Positions 22,772-33,802 of a stretch of 64,000 nt of DNA are shown piece after piece. The notes under the pieces were generated by a model. It was given only the letters and a program-made list of their open reading frames with translations, had not been told where the DNA came from and did not search any database. The translations under genes were made by a program, and so were the position numbers. Every line of letters starts with the position of its first letter. Within the stretch, counting starts at the first letter, position 1. The DNA is from Apostichopus japonicus. Taxonomy: Eukaryota; Echinodermata; Holothuroidea; Aspidochirotida; Stichopodidae. Location of the stretch: the NCBI RefSeq assembly GCF_037975245.1, contig NC_092563.1, positions 7,003,501 through 7,067,500 of the forward strand. Reading direction: 5' to 3'.

Positions 22772-25185
22772 GGCAAAGATCGACTAGTCCACATGGTAAG
22801 CCCGTCAATGTACCACTCTCATGGAAGAGGTTGCGGTCTGTAGGTGCGAGAGGTTTGTACGTACAGGGAGAGCTAGAGGGTGTCAAAGTGAGTTTACTTG
22901 TCGACACCGGAGCTGAACTGGCGGTAGTGCGAACGGGATTCTTCGAGCAATTGTCCGCCAAAAAGACTTTGGAGCTCAAGGATGTATCTCTCGACATGGC
23001 TGTTGCAGACGGTAGACCTCTCGCGTTCTCGGGGTGTGGTAGACTCCAGTTGAAAGTAGGTAGCTTTGCAGTAGAGCATGAGATCTGGGTAGCAGACATC
23101 GATGTCGATGCACTTTTGGGTTACGATTTCCTTCAGAGGTATAACTGTACCATTGACGCTGGGAAAGGGGAGCTGACCATTAGAGGTATACAACATGACA
23201 CCATCGAAAAGAATTTCGATGGTTGTAGGGTTGTGATAGCTAAAACGGTAGTGATCCCCCCGGAAAGCGAGAAAATGGTAGCAGCGAGAATTCCAGGAAT
23301 GGCTGGAGTCGAGGTACCTGCTGTAGTGGAGTGTAACGAAAGGTTTACCGAAAGACATGGTGTGATGGTTGCCAAGATACTCGTAGACCCCTCATATGAG
23401 CTGGTACCGCTGAGACTGATGAACCCGTCGAACCGACCTATTACACTGTATGAGGGAACACTCGTTCGTGAATGCTACTCTGCAGAAGTAATAGAAAACA
23501 AGCCGTCTGTGGGCTGTAGAACCCTGCAAGGAAGAAATAGGGGTGATGGTGTACCGCCTACTGGGCCTACTCAGTTGGCAGAACCTTTAGAGGAGCTTGC
23601 ATTGCGAAGTTGTACTGAATTAACCGAGGCGCAAGCCGGTGAAGTCAGGAAATGCCTTGCAGCCAATGCCGATGTTTTTGCTAGATCAAAAGAGGACCTC
23701 GGACGAACAGACCTGGTGCAACATCAGATTAACACAGGGGCGGCAAGACCAATTCATCAAGCGCCACGTAGGCTCCCGATACACCGTAAGGGTGAGGCTC
23801 GGATAGAAGTGGAGAGAATGCTTGACCATGATATTATCGAGCCTTCGATGAGTGCTTGGGCGTCACCGATAGTACTAGTGAAAAAGAAAGACGGCTCCAC
23901 TAGGTTCTGTGTCGATTACAGGAAGCTAAATGACGTAACCGAGAAGGACTCGTACCCCCTACCCCGAATTGACGACACCCTAGACACTCTTTCCGGGGCA
24001 AAGTGGTTTTCAACGCTCGATCTAGCGAGCGGGTACTGGCAGGTTGAGGTTCAAGAACGCGACCGTCCAAAAACTGCTTTCGTTACCGGAAGTGGTCTAT
24101 TCCAGTTTAAGGTGCTTCCGTTTGGACTTTGTAACGCCCCGGCGACGTTCGAGAGACTTATGGAGAGGGTGTTAAAGGGTCTGCAGTGGCAAACGTGTAT
24201 GCTGTATCTTGATGACGTCATCGTGTATGGAGACTCCTTCGAGAAAACTCTTAAACGACTTGGTGGCGTTTTTCAGAGGCTTCGTGAGGCGAAACTAAAG
24301 CTCAACCCGAAAAAGTGTTATCTTTTCCGAAGGAAAGTCAACTACCTAGGACATGTCGTTTCAAGCGAAGGAATCGCCCCTGACCCTGAGAAGATCCGGT
24401 GTGTACTAGAGTGGCCTACGCCCTGTTCCACTACGGAAGTGCGTAGTTTCGTCGGGTTATGTTCATACTATCGCCGATTTGTAAAGGGTTTCTCCCATAT
24501 TTGCGCACCTTTGTTTCGCCTAACTGAAAAAGAAAGGGACTTTAGATGGAATGAGGACTGTGAACTTGCTTTCAGAAAGATGAAGCAGGAGCTCACGTCG
24601 GCGCCTATTTTAGTCTATCCGGACGAGAAACGGGCATTCATCCTCGACAGTGATGCCAGTAACTTTGCCATAGGGTCTGTACTGTCCCAGGTGACTGAAG
24701 GGTCTACCCAAGAAAAGGTTGTAGCTTACTTCAGTAAGGCTCTGTCTAAGACGGAAAGGAACTATTGCGTTACACGTAAGGAGCTGCTGGCCATTGTTCT
24801 CTCGATCAAACACTTTCATCACTACCTCTATGGAGCCAAGTTTGTGGTTCGAACTGATCATTGCGCTTTAAGATGGCTAGTAAACTTTCGTAATCCTGAG
24901 GGACAGCTAGCCCGATGGTTGGAGACTCTCTCAACATATGACTTTGACATAACACACCGACCAGGAAGAATACACGGTAACGCTGACGCCCTTTCAAGAC
25001 GCCCCTGCGATGAATGCCGACACTGTGAAAAATCCGAAGAAAAAGAAGATCAGGGAGACAAAGCAAATCTTGCGGAGCCGACCGTGAAACAGGTGTTTGT
25101 AATAAACAGACGAAATGAGTCAGAGTCTGCTGTTGAAATTGTGGAGAAACATCGAGATATTTCACAAAGTCAACCATATTCCTAG
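22654..25185 (+). CDS. pol: G1 pol: aspartic protease, reverse transcriptase, RNase H
   Basis: An 843-codon open frame. The first ~50 residues overlap gag in another frame and are probably not all used. Protease has LVDTGAELAVV at about residues 82-92. RT has the conserved [24 protein letters not shown] and the catalytic box YLDDV near nt 24208. RNase H follows with LDSDASNFAIGSVLSQ, YFSKALSKTERNY and RTDHCALRWL. The stop at 25185 falls between RNase H and integrase, where the polyprotein would normally continue. A frame shift just before it (about 25160-25185) separates integrase. Confidence 0.93.
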   Translation: MLELWRDGPYSEELSFPPEIWYPCRGDKETGKRGEVGLVGQRSTSPHGKPVNVPLSWKRLRSVGARGLYVQGELEGVKVSLLVDTGAELAVVRTGFFEQLSAKKTLELKDVSLDMAVADGRPLAFSGCGRLQLKVGSFAVEHEIWVADIDVDALLGYDFLQRYNCTIDAGKGELTIRGIQHDTIEKNFDGCRVVIAKTVVIPPESEKMVAARIPGMAGVEVPAVVECNERFTERHGVMVAKILVDPSYELVPLRLMNPSNRPITLYEGTLVRECYSAEVIENKPSVGCRTLQGRNRGDGVPPTGPTQLAEPLEELALRSCTELTEAQAGEVRKCLAANADVFARSKEDLGRTDLVQHQINTGAARPIHQAPRRLPIHRKGEARIEVERMLDHDIIEPSMSAWASPIVLVKKKDGSTRFCVDYRKLNDVTEKDSYPLPRIDDTLDTLSGAKWFSTLDLASGYWQVEVQERDRPKTAFVTGSGLFQFKVLPFGLCNAPATFERLMERVLKGLQWQTCMLYLDDVIVYGDSFEKTLKRLGGVFQRLREAKLKLNPKKCYLFRRKVNYLGHVVSSEGIAPDPEKIRCVLEWPTPCSTTEVRSFVGLCSYYRRFVKGFSHICAPLFRLTEKERDFRWNEDCELAFRKMKQELTSAPILVYPDEKRAFILDSDASNFAIGSVLSQVTEGSTQEKVVAYFSKALSKTERNYCVTRKELLAIVLSIKHFHHYLYGAKFVVRTDHCALRWLVNFRNPEGQLARWLETLSTYDFDITHRPGRIHGNADALSRRPCDECRHCEKSEEKEDQGDKANLAEPTVKQVFVINRRNESESAVEIVEKHRDISQSQPYS

Positions 25186-26593
25186 TTCCACCGATGGACA
25201 CATGCTGAGTTACGGAAAATGCAAATTGACGACAGCGACATTGGGCCTATACTACTTTGGAAAGAAGTGCAGGATTCACGACCGAATTGGGAGCAAATAA
25301 CTGCAGGCAGTCCGGCCTTAAAAAAACTATTGGAGCCAATGGGATCGCTTACTCCTTAAAGAGGGTGTACTCTATCGTAAATTTGAGACAGACGCGGGAG
25401 ATAGCGAACTGCATCAGCTGGTAGTCCCAAAAGAAATTCAGGAAGAAATCCTGGATAAGTCCCATAACCATAGGCTTTCAGGCCATTTTATGACAAAGAA
25501 GACTCTTAAACGTATCCGAGAGCTGTATTACTGGAGTGGTTATAGGGGCCACGTGGAGAAATGGTGTAAGAGCTGTGACGCATGCGCTTCACGCAAGGGC
25601 CCTAGGAAAAAGGCCAATGCATCCTTAAAGCAGTATGGCGCCGGACACGTACTACAACGTTGCGCCATGGATATCATGGGACCACTCCCAGTATCGAGTC
25701 GGGGTAATCGGTACGTCGTTGTCATAGCTGATTATTTCACAAAATGGACAGAAGCATTTGCAATAGCCGACATGGAAGCCGAAACTGTCGCCAGGGTACT
25801 GGTTGAAGGGTTTATCTGCAGGTTTGGTGTCCCAGAAGAACTTCACACAGATCAGGGCCGACAATTTGAATCCGAACTATTCCAACATATATTTCGACTG
25901 TTAGACATTCACAAGACAAGGACGACACCGTTCCATCCACAATCCGACGGAATGGTGGAGCGATTTAATCGGACCCTAGAAGATATGCTCTCCCTTGTTG
26001 TAAGTGAAAATCAGAAAGACTGGGATGCGTGGCTGCCGTACCTTTTAATGGCTTATCGCTCCGCGGAGCATGAAAGCACCGGGTTTTCACCGGCTGAAAT
26101 CATGCTGGGAAGGATGGTTACCCTGCCGTTAAGCGCCCAACTCCCCAGGCTACCCGACGAGACGGACAGTCCCCGTAAGCCTACCCCTAAATATGTACTG
26201 AAGTTAGATAAGACCATGCACAGAATACATGAGATTGCAAGAGGGAAGCTAAAACTAGCCAGTGATAAACAAAAGAAGTTTCACGATAAAGGTGCATACA
26301 ACCAGGAGTTTACTCAGGGGGATTTGATATGGCTGCTAAACACCAAGAGGAAGAGAGGGATTTCCCCTAAACTCCAGAAACGTTGGGACGGGCCAGGGAA
26401 AATTCTGAAGAAACTCTCAGATGTCATATATCGTGTTAAAATGCGACCTAAGAAGAAACCGCAGGTAGTTCATCACAACCGTTTGAAGCCTTATACCGGA
26501 GAGGATCCGCCCCTGTGGTTGTTACGGAAGCCTTCGATCAGCGAAGCTTCTCAGCAAACGGTCACCGAGGTGGAAAATCTACAAAAACAGTAG
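25186..26593 (+). pseudogene. G1 integrase, separated from pol by frame shifts
   Basis: The linker reads on in a second frame to about 25318, then a third from the A7 run at 25320-25326. The integrase frame itself is open to the stop at 26593. The zinc-binding HHCC is visible (HNHRLSGH and CKSCDAC), as is the DDE core: D in AMDIMGPLP, D in HTDQGRQFES, E in MVERFNRTLED. The C-terminal domain has RWDGPGKI, a GPY/F-like motif. The core would be catalytically plausible; the upstream breaks prevent a single polyprotein as assembled. The A7 run is a likely sequencing-error site. Confidence 0.88.
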
Positions 26594-26795
26594 CGTCTAC
26601 GCGTTGGCTTTGCGTTAGATAATACCACCGCGGATCTCCTCGTTGACTGCCAGAGTGGTTTTATCTTTCCTCCACGGTGGCATGAAAAACAAAACATCGG
26701 ACACTATGCCGTACACTAGATTCAGATAGATCTTCCACACAGTCATTTCCGGGTTGCATCTTCATCAGGAACAACTAAAAATGTCTCACTTATAC

Positions 26796-27328
26796 TATAA
26801 CTTTAAATCCCCCGAGGGTCAGGTAGCTAGGTGGCTGGAAGTGCTGGGCACATATGATTTTCAGATAGAAACTAGGCCTGGCAGAGTGCATGCCAATGCA
26901 GACGCTTTGTCGAGAAGTGATCCCCCCATGGTGCATTCGGGAGCATTGCCTGCCAACCCTCCGATAGAGACCCCAGGGTTATGTAACATAGTTACGGCGG
27001 ACTCTAATTGGGTTGAGAGCTGTACCAAGGAGCAGCTCAGGGGGTACCAACTAAAGGATAGTAATATTGGGCCAGTGTTGAATTGGAAGGAGAGTGGTTC
27101 TCGTCCTCCCTGGGAGCAGATTAGTGGGTTAGATAGGGCGACAAAAGCTTATTGGGGCCAATGGGACCTGTTAAGCATTAAGGATGGTGTATTGTATAGA
27201 CGTTGGGTGTCAAATACCGGTGCCCACGATAGGGATGTAATAGTGATGTCTCAGGTCGTGAGAGAAGATGTATTGTACGAGTTACATAATTCTCCAACCG
27301 GGGGTCACTTAGGACAAAAGAAGACAAG
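26796..27328. repeat. Left arm of 533-bp inverted repeat
   Basis: It matches 28283-28815 in reverse complement with about four substitutions seen by eye. The homology stops exactly at the target-duplication border on the left and at GAAGACAAG on the right. The spacer is 954 bp. Confidence 0.93.
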
Positions 27329-28282
27329 AGGGAAAGTTCTAGCCAGATGCTACTGGTTTGGTATGAAAAGAGATGTTGAAAATTGGTGTCGAAAATGTGA
27401 GCTCTGTGCCCGTCGTAAGCCCCCCAACCCCCAATCGAGGGCGCAGATGAAAGTTGTTAAGATAGGTGAGCCTCTCCAAAGGGTTGCCATAGATGTTTTG
27501 GGCCCCCTTCCAGAGACTTATAATGGCAATAAATATATTATTGTAATTGCAGATTATTTTACCCGTTGGACAGAGGCTTATCCGGTCGACAATCGTGAGG
27601 CTGCAACTGTAGCGTCGGTAGTAGCTGAACAGTTTGTGGCACGCTTTGGTGTACCACAGATTATTCATACCGACCAAGGGTCAAATTTTGAGTCTAATTT
27701 GTTTAAGGAACTTTGTAAGTTACTAGGGATAGAAAAGACAAGAACTACTGCATATAGACCACAGTCAGACGGTTTAGTAGAACGATTCAACCGTACGTTA
27801 GAGCAAATGCTTTCTGTGTATGTAAATGAAAATCAGAAAGATTGGGATGTACATGTCCCTTTGGTTTTAATGGCCTTTCGTTCAAGCCCGCAGGACACCA
27901 CGGGGTATTCCCCGAATCTACTAATGCTGGGACAAGAGACTACACTTCCACTAGAACTGATGATCGGCCAACCAGTCTCAACAGTGGTTGCCTCTACAAC
28001 TTCGGAATATGCCATGACCTTCGCCCAGAGGTGTGAAAAAGCTTTCCGCATTGCACGCGACCACAACACACTGGGCCAAAAACGACAGAAACGGTATTAT
28101 GATGCACGCATCGGCAAGGTGGCATGTTCGTATTCGGTCCAAGACAAAGTATGGGTAGCAGTACATGCAAAAAAGAAAGGCCGATCTCCCAAACTACAGT
28201 TGAGATGGAATGGACCGTTTGTCATCACACACAAACTCTCAGACTGTTTGTATCGTATTAGACACATCGATTCTACAGTCTA
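26796..28282 (+). CDS. G2 RNase H tail and complete integrase
   Basis: The open frame runs without a break from the RNase H end ([20 protein letters not shown]) through a linker into integrase. HHCC is present (GGHLGQKK and CRKCELCARRK), as is DDE (D in AIDVLGPLP, D in HTDQGSNFES, E in LVERFNRTLEQ) and the GPY/F-like RWNGPFVI. It ends at RIRHIDSTV, where the inverted copy begins; translation then runs on into antisense DNA until 28433. It has no LTR or start of its own and reads in frame from the G1 ATG at 26781. Confidence 0.9.
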
Positions 28283-29636
28283 CTTGTCTTCTTTTGTCCT
28301 AAGTGACCCCCGGTTGGAGAATTATGTAACTCGTACAATACATCTTCTCTCACGACCTGAGGCATCACTATTACATCCCTATCGTGGGCACCGGTATTTG
28401 ACACCCAACGTCTATACAATACACCATCCTTAATGCTTATCAGGTCCCATTGGCCCCAATAAGCTTTTGTCGCCCTATCTAACCCACTAATCTGCTCCCA
28501 GGGAGGACGAGAACCACTCTCCTTCCAATTCAACACTGGCCCAATATTACTATCATTTAGTTGGTACCCCCTGAGCTGCTCCTTGGTACAGCTCTCAACC
28601 CAATTAGAGTCCGCCGTAACTATGTTACATAACCCTGGGGTCTCTATCGGAGGGTTGGCAGGCAATGCTCCCGAATGCACCATGGGGGTATCACTTCTCG
28701 ACAAAGCGTCTGCATTGGCATGCACTCTGCCAGGCCTAGTTTCTATCTGAAAATCATATGTGCCCAGCACTTCCAGCCACCTAGCTACCTGACCCTCGGG
28801 GGATTTAAAGTTATACAACCAACGGAGGGAGCCATGATCCGTGCGTAACAAAAATTTCCTGCCATAAAGGTAGGGGCGGAAATTCTTAATAAAAGTTACA
28901 ACAGCAAGAAGCTCTCTACGTGTTACGGAATACTTCTTTTCACAACTGCTTAGCGTACGACTGGCATAGGCCACAGGGTGTTCTTCACCCCTAATGGTCT
29001 GAGACAACACAGCCCCTATTGCCGTATTGCTAGCATCAATATCAAGGATAAACATCTGACTAAAATTTGGGTAGGCTAATGCGGGAACTGTCGTCAGTTT
29101 AGATTTCAGAGTCTGAAATCGTTCTTCACACTCCTCAGACCACAGAAACCTTTGGCCTTTCTTTGTTAGTGCATGTAGGGGACTGGCAATTTCTGCAAAG
29201 TTCCTAATAAATTTCCTGTAATAGGAACACAGTCCCAGAAATCCTCTCAGTTGCTTCAGTGTTGTGGGAGGGGGCCAATCTGTGATTGCTTCGATCTTAC
29301 TGGGATCGGTACCCACCCCGTGATCAGAGACAATGTGACCTAAATACTTGACTTCCTTTTTGAGCAAGTCACACTTGGACGGCTTAAGCTTCAACCCTGC
29401 CCCCCTTAATCGGTCGAAAACTTCTCCTAAGCGTACTAAATGCTCCTCTATCGTGGGGCATATATTATGATATCATCGATATATATAAGACATATTTGCC
29501 AATGTAACCCATGAAGTACCTGCTCCATTAATCTCTGAAAAGTGGCAGGGGCGTTGCACAATCCAAAAGGTAAGACATTTGAATAATTTGTAGGAAGGTA
29601 CTGTGATTGAAACTGGCACGTTATGTTTGAGAACGG
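28283..29636 (-). CDS. G2 RT, RNase H and start of integrase (inverted)
   Basis: On the minus strand, 29580-29394 encodes the RT core ([31 protein letters not shown]). From 29394 an open frame runs through [22 protein letters not shown], RNase H ([29 protein letters not shown]) and into the integrase zinc region at GGHLGQKK. It stops at the junction 28283. RT fingers, protease and gag are missing. The 533-bp part shared with the plus copy differs by only a few bases. Confidence 0.88.
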
Positions 29637-30634
29637 TGTTACGCCCTGGGTTGTTCGGGATGCGTGTACCCCGTATTTCGAACACGCCCAGGGCTACTAA
29701 GAATATGTTTTCCCGTTTTGTTTGAATAATTTACCCTGCGATTTGTTGTCCATTCATTCACCATTCCATTTACTTTTGTTTTATTATGCAGGTCTCTTTC
29801 GCTCTCCCCGTCGTCTGCCATCACCAGCATTCCAGGCATTCGCTCTTTTATTACGCGAGTTGTTCTGTGTACCGTTTATCTATTTTACTTTCACTTGCTC
29901 TCTTAACCCTTGTTTAATTAAGACGTTGTTTTTCTTATGTATTTTGTTTTGTGGACACTTAATTTATTTCGTTGAAGTTCGGGCAGAGAACTGGAGACCA
30001 GCGGTGAGCAGCACGGCAATTACAGTATAGTATTATTTTAAAGGCAAGGTTCATTTATTTTAGAGAGCGGGTCCGGGAGTGAGGGCTGACTACGGGGCGC
30101 CATTCCTTTTGTATTGTACAACTAATAATTTCCCGTCCTGGTTGGCTTCTTTGCATGTTATAGACTCCGGAGGTAGGGTTAAATTAGGGCTCTCCCCGGA
30201 GGTATTGCAGAAGTTAATCGGGGCGGGACCACATTAGGCAGTATTTGTTTAGTCTGCCGTTGGCGCCACGTGTCGGGTATTCACTCTCGTGATTCTCAAG
30301 AGCCGTGCTGCCCACGCCCTGGTATGTAGTGTATTTGTTATTTATTTAAACTGAATCTCTGCCCGTTGTTTGCTTTTATATTTGTATACGGCAGAAAGTC
30401 ACTGCCTTATTTTTGTTAAGTGTATGTTTAAAGTTAAAGTTAATTAAGCTATTAAATTGTTGATTTGAGACCCAGTTCTCTTTAACTATATTCTTCTCTC
30501 TTTTTTTTTGTGTATTGGTTCAAGCCCTGCTAGCATAAGTCTTCGCCTCCCCCTTTCCCCTGCCCTGACATCAGGTGGCCTCCAGCTGCCTGATTTCCCA
30601 CGCTATCGCTCGGCCGGGGTACAGGGGTGTTACA
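29637..30634. repeat. G2-associated LTR (998 bp)
   Basis: It starts TGTTACGCCCTGGG and ends GGGGTGTTACA. It abuts truncated G2 RT on one side, without a primer-binding site or strong polypurine tract, and the ATAC target repeat on the other. Its orientation relative to transcription is not certain. Confidence 0.6.
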
Positions 30635-31831
30635 ATACGAAGCCGAATTCAAGTGCAGAGACTGTAAAAGACGTTACTCTGATCTCAGTGAACTGAAAAG
30701 TCATTATGCGGAGAAACACGGGGACGGCAGGAAACTCTTTAGATGTGAAGAATGTGATTATTCGTCTAATAAGAAGGCCGACGTGGTTCGACATAAGAGT
30801 AGTCGCCATAAATCGGGAGACACCAGGCAGGTAAGCCTAGGCTTAAAGGAACCCAACGAGCCTAGTACCTCCAAACCTCGATCTCCACCCAGGGTCCAGC
30901 GGCCAGATTGGCCTACACTTCAGACTATCGTTGGATCACCCGTGCGGCTACGGAGTTTCAGCAAGAAAACCATTTGGACGAAGCTATCGAGCAGAGGGAC
31001 ACTCCCCCAACACCAGTGGTAACCCCACTCAAGAGAAGCCTGTCTCAGCCAAACGACAGAGACCAAACCCGCAAGGTACCAAAAAAGGCCATAGAAGATG
31101 CGAATAGACCGATGGTGGGTAACAACGACGACAACCAAAGGAGAGGATTTCAACGGTGGTACTCCAAGATGGGAGGATCTACGTAACTGTAGAGAAATTT
31201 AAAAGACAACCAACCCTTCAGCGAAACGAACTTTCAGTTACTTTGTAAATAATTTCTTATTATTCTATATACCGTAGAGTACATTCTATATACATGGTTT
31301 CGTAACCTGTAATTTTCTGTGGACGCTTGTTCCGTTTTGAATGATTAGCGAAAACTATCGCCGGGAACGAAGTTAACCATACCCAGCACGGAAAATTGTT
31401 TTAAAACGTTGTTTCTTTGTATGGACACATGTATTCTCGTTACTTAATTTATTTTTACTTGGACAACATTTGTGTCACAGCATTTTGTTTTGTTTATTGA
31501 ACAAAAGTGGATAATTATGTGCTTTTTGAACGGACACTTCGTATTTTTATGGTTAACATTTTACTTACGGACCCTCTTTCACTACCTTCTTAATGTTCTT
31601 ATCAAACGTAAGTTGATTTTCTTTTCATGCTTATTTCGTGCTATTTTTGGTAGACAATGTACTGTAACGAGGAGTTACTCAAGCTGAACGATTGGTTCTT
31701 AACTCATACGTTCTTGCCCTCACTGTACATTGTAAATTAAGTGATTTGTTTTAAGAGGAATCAATGTTTAGTGAATTGTTGTATCGTTAGTTTTTATGGG
31801 TGTAGAAAATGCGAGGACGCATTTGTAGCTC

Positions 31832-31843
31832 GGGTGGGGGAAA
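31832..31843 (+). promoter_or_regulatory. G1 polypurine tract
   Basis: GGGTGGGGGAAA directly precedes the 3' LTR. It is the expected primer for plus-strand DNA synthesis. Confidence 0.8.
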
Positions 31844-32811
31844 TGTAGCGGAAAGCTACGACTTTTCCTTAGTGAGATACGTTTCGTTCCCTCAGGGGTT
31901 ACATCTGTTGCGCTCCACGGAGGTAACGAGAGATGTTTATCCGGAACAGGAACTGATTACGTAATTTTGCTATATCGATGTATTCCCGTGACTGGCATAA
32001 GCAGGCACGGCGGTGGGTGTGTGAGTCGATCCCATTGGTCGCAGCTCATTGTAGTTATATACAGGTAGTCCCTGATTAGTCTAAGCCTTTTTTTTACAGT
32101 TTATGTACGGACGTGTGTATACGGGGGTTATTTCCGGGGTATTTAATGAAGGGTTCTTTCGTAAATGAGTGAGTCAGTGAGTCGGAGAGTCGGTCGAGTG
32201 CAAGACGAGGAACTTTCCTTCCGGCGGCTCGTGGTAAAGCCTTTGATATTTGCCTAAGTCCAAACAAATGTGTTTAGGCATTTTAGAGTGCCCACATCTC
32301 TGCGCTGCCCGAGTCCAGCGGATTGCCCGACACCTGCGCTGCCCGAGACCAGCGGATTGCCCGACACCTGCGCTGCCCGAGTCCAGCGGATTGCCCGACC
32401 CCTGCGCTGCCCGAGTCCAGCGGATTGCCCGACACCTGCGCTGCCCGAGTCCAGCGGAATGCCCGACGCCTAGGCTGCCCGACACTGGTGGATCACCCGA
32501 AGCCTGTGCTGCCCGACACCGGTGGATTGTCGACGTCTAGACTGCCCGACCCTTGCGCAGCCCAGTCTAACTTAGCCATGTTTATCATTGGGTTGTGCCC
32601 GACCCCAGTACGTTATATTGGGCAAATGTAAATATGGTGTATTATACGCTGTAGATGTAGAACGAGATGAGAAATTATACTTTTATTAACCATACAACTC
32701 TGTTGTTTGCCTCCTGATTTAGAGTTAATCTGTACCCGTCCCCAATCTACCTCCCCTCCTCCAGTTGGTTTCGAGACAGGTTTTACACTACCAGACGTTG
32801 GCGGCGTTACA
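31844..32811 (+). repeat. G1 3' LTR (968 bp)
   Basis: It matches the 5' LTR closely but carries two more of the 34-bp GCCCGAGTCCAGCGG units (array about 32303-32510) and an extra GTGAGTCA at the promoter-proximal side. It ends GGCGGCGTTACA, followed by ATATT. Confidence 0.95.
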
Positions 32812-33146
32812 ATATTACATATATTATAGCCTGTAATATTATTGCTTCACCTGACGTAAAAGGGGGTGAATATTCACAAAAACCTATTTCGATGACATTA
32901 TTGATTTTCGTGGTGGTCAAAAAATTGCTGAATTTATATTTGAAATCATAGTTAAAAACTCTTACTTACATCAATGTGTGTATACTATTCAGATGTTTAT
33001 TATGGAATACTTTGTGTGATTCATTATGAGGTGTCGTCAGGGGTCATCACAGGACAGGGTTTGTATGTATAGCGGTACCCTCATCTTGACCAAGAATCTA
33101 ATACTTGTGATTGTTGTCCAAGCATAACCTTTCCTTATGTCCATCA
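32812..33146. other. No feature recognised
   Basis: This flank should continue the LINE interrupted by G1, but no endonuclease or ORF1 signal could be read. Confidence 0.3.
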
Positions 33147-33390
33147 GGGAGTTATCTCGTCAAAACGTAAATTTTCTGAATTTTGTCATCTTGTCGAGAT
33201 GGTAGTAAGTGTGCAACTCGTCAATTTGCAGAAAATTGATGCATTAACGAGATCCGTTATCTCGTCAAAACGTCAATTTTCTGAATTTTGTCACGTTACC
33301 AGCTCGTCAACTCGTCAATTTGCAGATAATTGTCGTTTTGTCAAGTTGGTAACTCGTCAATGCAATGTCCCTTCTACGCTTCCGTAGAAC
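33147..33390. repeat. Inverted copy of the CTCGTCAA array
   Basis: Reverse complement of part of 13441-13870, including the shared edge CCCTTCTACGCTTCCGTA. It holds about two units. Confidence 0.88.
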
Positions 33391-33637
33391 CACCATTATC
33401 TGTAATCCATTTCGTGAGTAGGCCCACAGCAACCAAGCCTGTAAACAAAAGCTAATATCGTTGCGTTTTGGTGCATGATCGATTCAGGTAATAAACTTGA
33501 CTGGCTATAAGATCCGGAATTTCACGCTCTGGAACGATTGACAAGATACTGATAGTTTCTTTGAGATCTTGTCTACCGACATTGGAGTTTGCAGGACCTT
33601 GGGCTAGGCTTGAACACTTTAGACTAGCTGAACCTTA

Positions 33638-33639
<2 letters not shown>

Positions 33640-33673
<34 letters not shown>

Positions 33674-33802
33674 AGTATAGTATAGTATAGTATAGTATAG
33701 TATAGTATAGTATAGTATAGTATAGTATAGTATAGTATAGTATAGTATAGTATAGTATAGTATAGTATAGTATAGTATAGTATAGTATAGTATAGTATAG
33801 TA
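33640..33802. repeat. (TA)n followed by (TATAG)n
   Basis: About 28 bp of TA and then about 27 copies of the pentamer TATAG. Confidence 0.97.

Larger units (their letters stand above)
26796..30634. mobile_element. Nested, rearranged gypsy element G2
   Basis: A 3.84-kb block inserted in the G1 zinc-finger ORF, bounded by ATAC on each side (26792-26795 and 30635-30638). In order it contains RNase H tail and integrase (+, 26796-28282), integrase start back to RT (-, 28283-29636) and an LTR (29637-30634). Only the right border is an LTR end; the left begins inside RNase H. G2 is a different gypsy lineage from G1. Confidence 0.8.
26781..31187 (+). pseudogene. G1 third ORF: two C2H2 zinc fingers, interrupted by G2
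   Basis: The ORF opens at the ATG at 26781, runs five codons to 26795, is interrupted by 26796-30634 plus the 4-bp duplication, and resumes in the same frame at 30639. It encodes two C2H2 fingers, C-x2-C-x12-H-x4-H (FKCRDCKRRYSDLSELKSHY onward and FRCEECDYSSNKKADVVRH onward). A Pro/Ser/Lys-rich tail follows. A further frame shift near 30900 is likely: the reading that continues to the stop at 31186 (EFQQENHLDEAIEQRDTPPT) looks more protein-like than the frame ending at 31022. It lies between integrase and the 3' LTR, where env or accessory ORFs sit in gypsy elements. Role unknown; DNA or RNA binding is inferred from the fingers. Confidence 0.75.
20366..32811 (+). mobile_element. Ty3/gypsy LTR retrotransposon G1 (12.4 kb including a nested insertion)
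   Basis: It has LTRs at 20366-21260 and 31844-32811, a primer-binding site, gag, pol in the order protease-RT-RNase H-integrase, an extra zinc-finger ORF and a polypurine tract. Integrase after RNase H is the gypsy order. ATAT flanks both ends (20362-20365 and 32812-32815). By eye the LTRs differ at roughly 1% of bases plus a few indels and repeat-copy changes, so the insertion is recent. Without the nested block 26796-30634 it is about 8.6 kb. The coding frames carry several breaks. Confidence 0.93.

Noticed and set aside
27339-27677. Antisense frames across gypsy pol genes
   Set aside because: Shadows of the sense coding frames.
32323-32631. Pro/Cys/Ala-rich frames in the G1 LTRs (CAARVQRIARHLRCP type)
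   Set aside because: They come from the 34-bp LTR repeats; the repeats shift frame and the frames are not conserved between LTRs.
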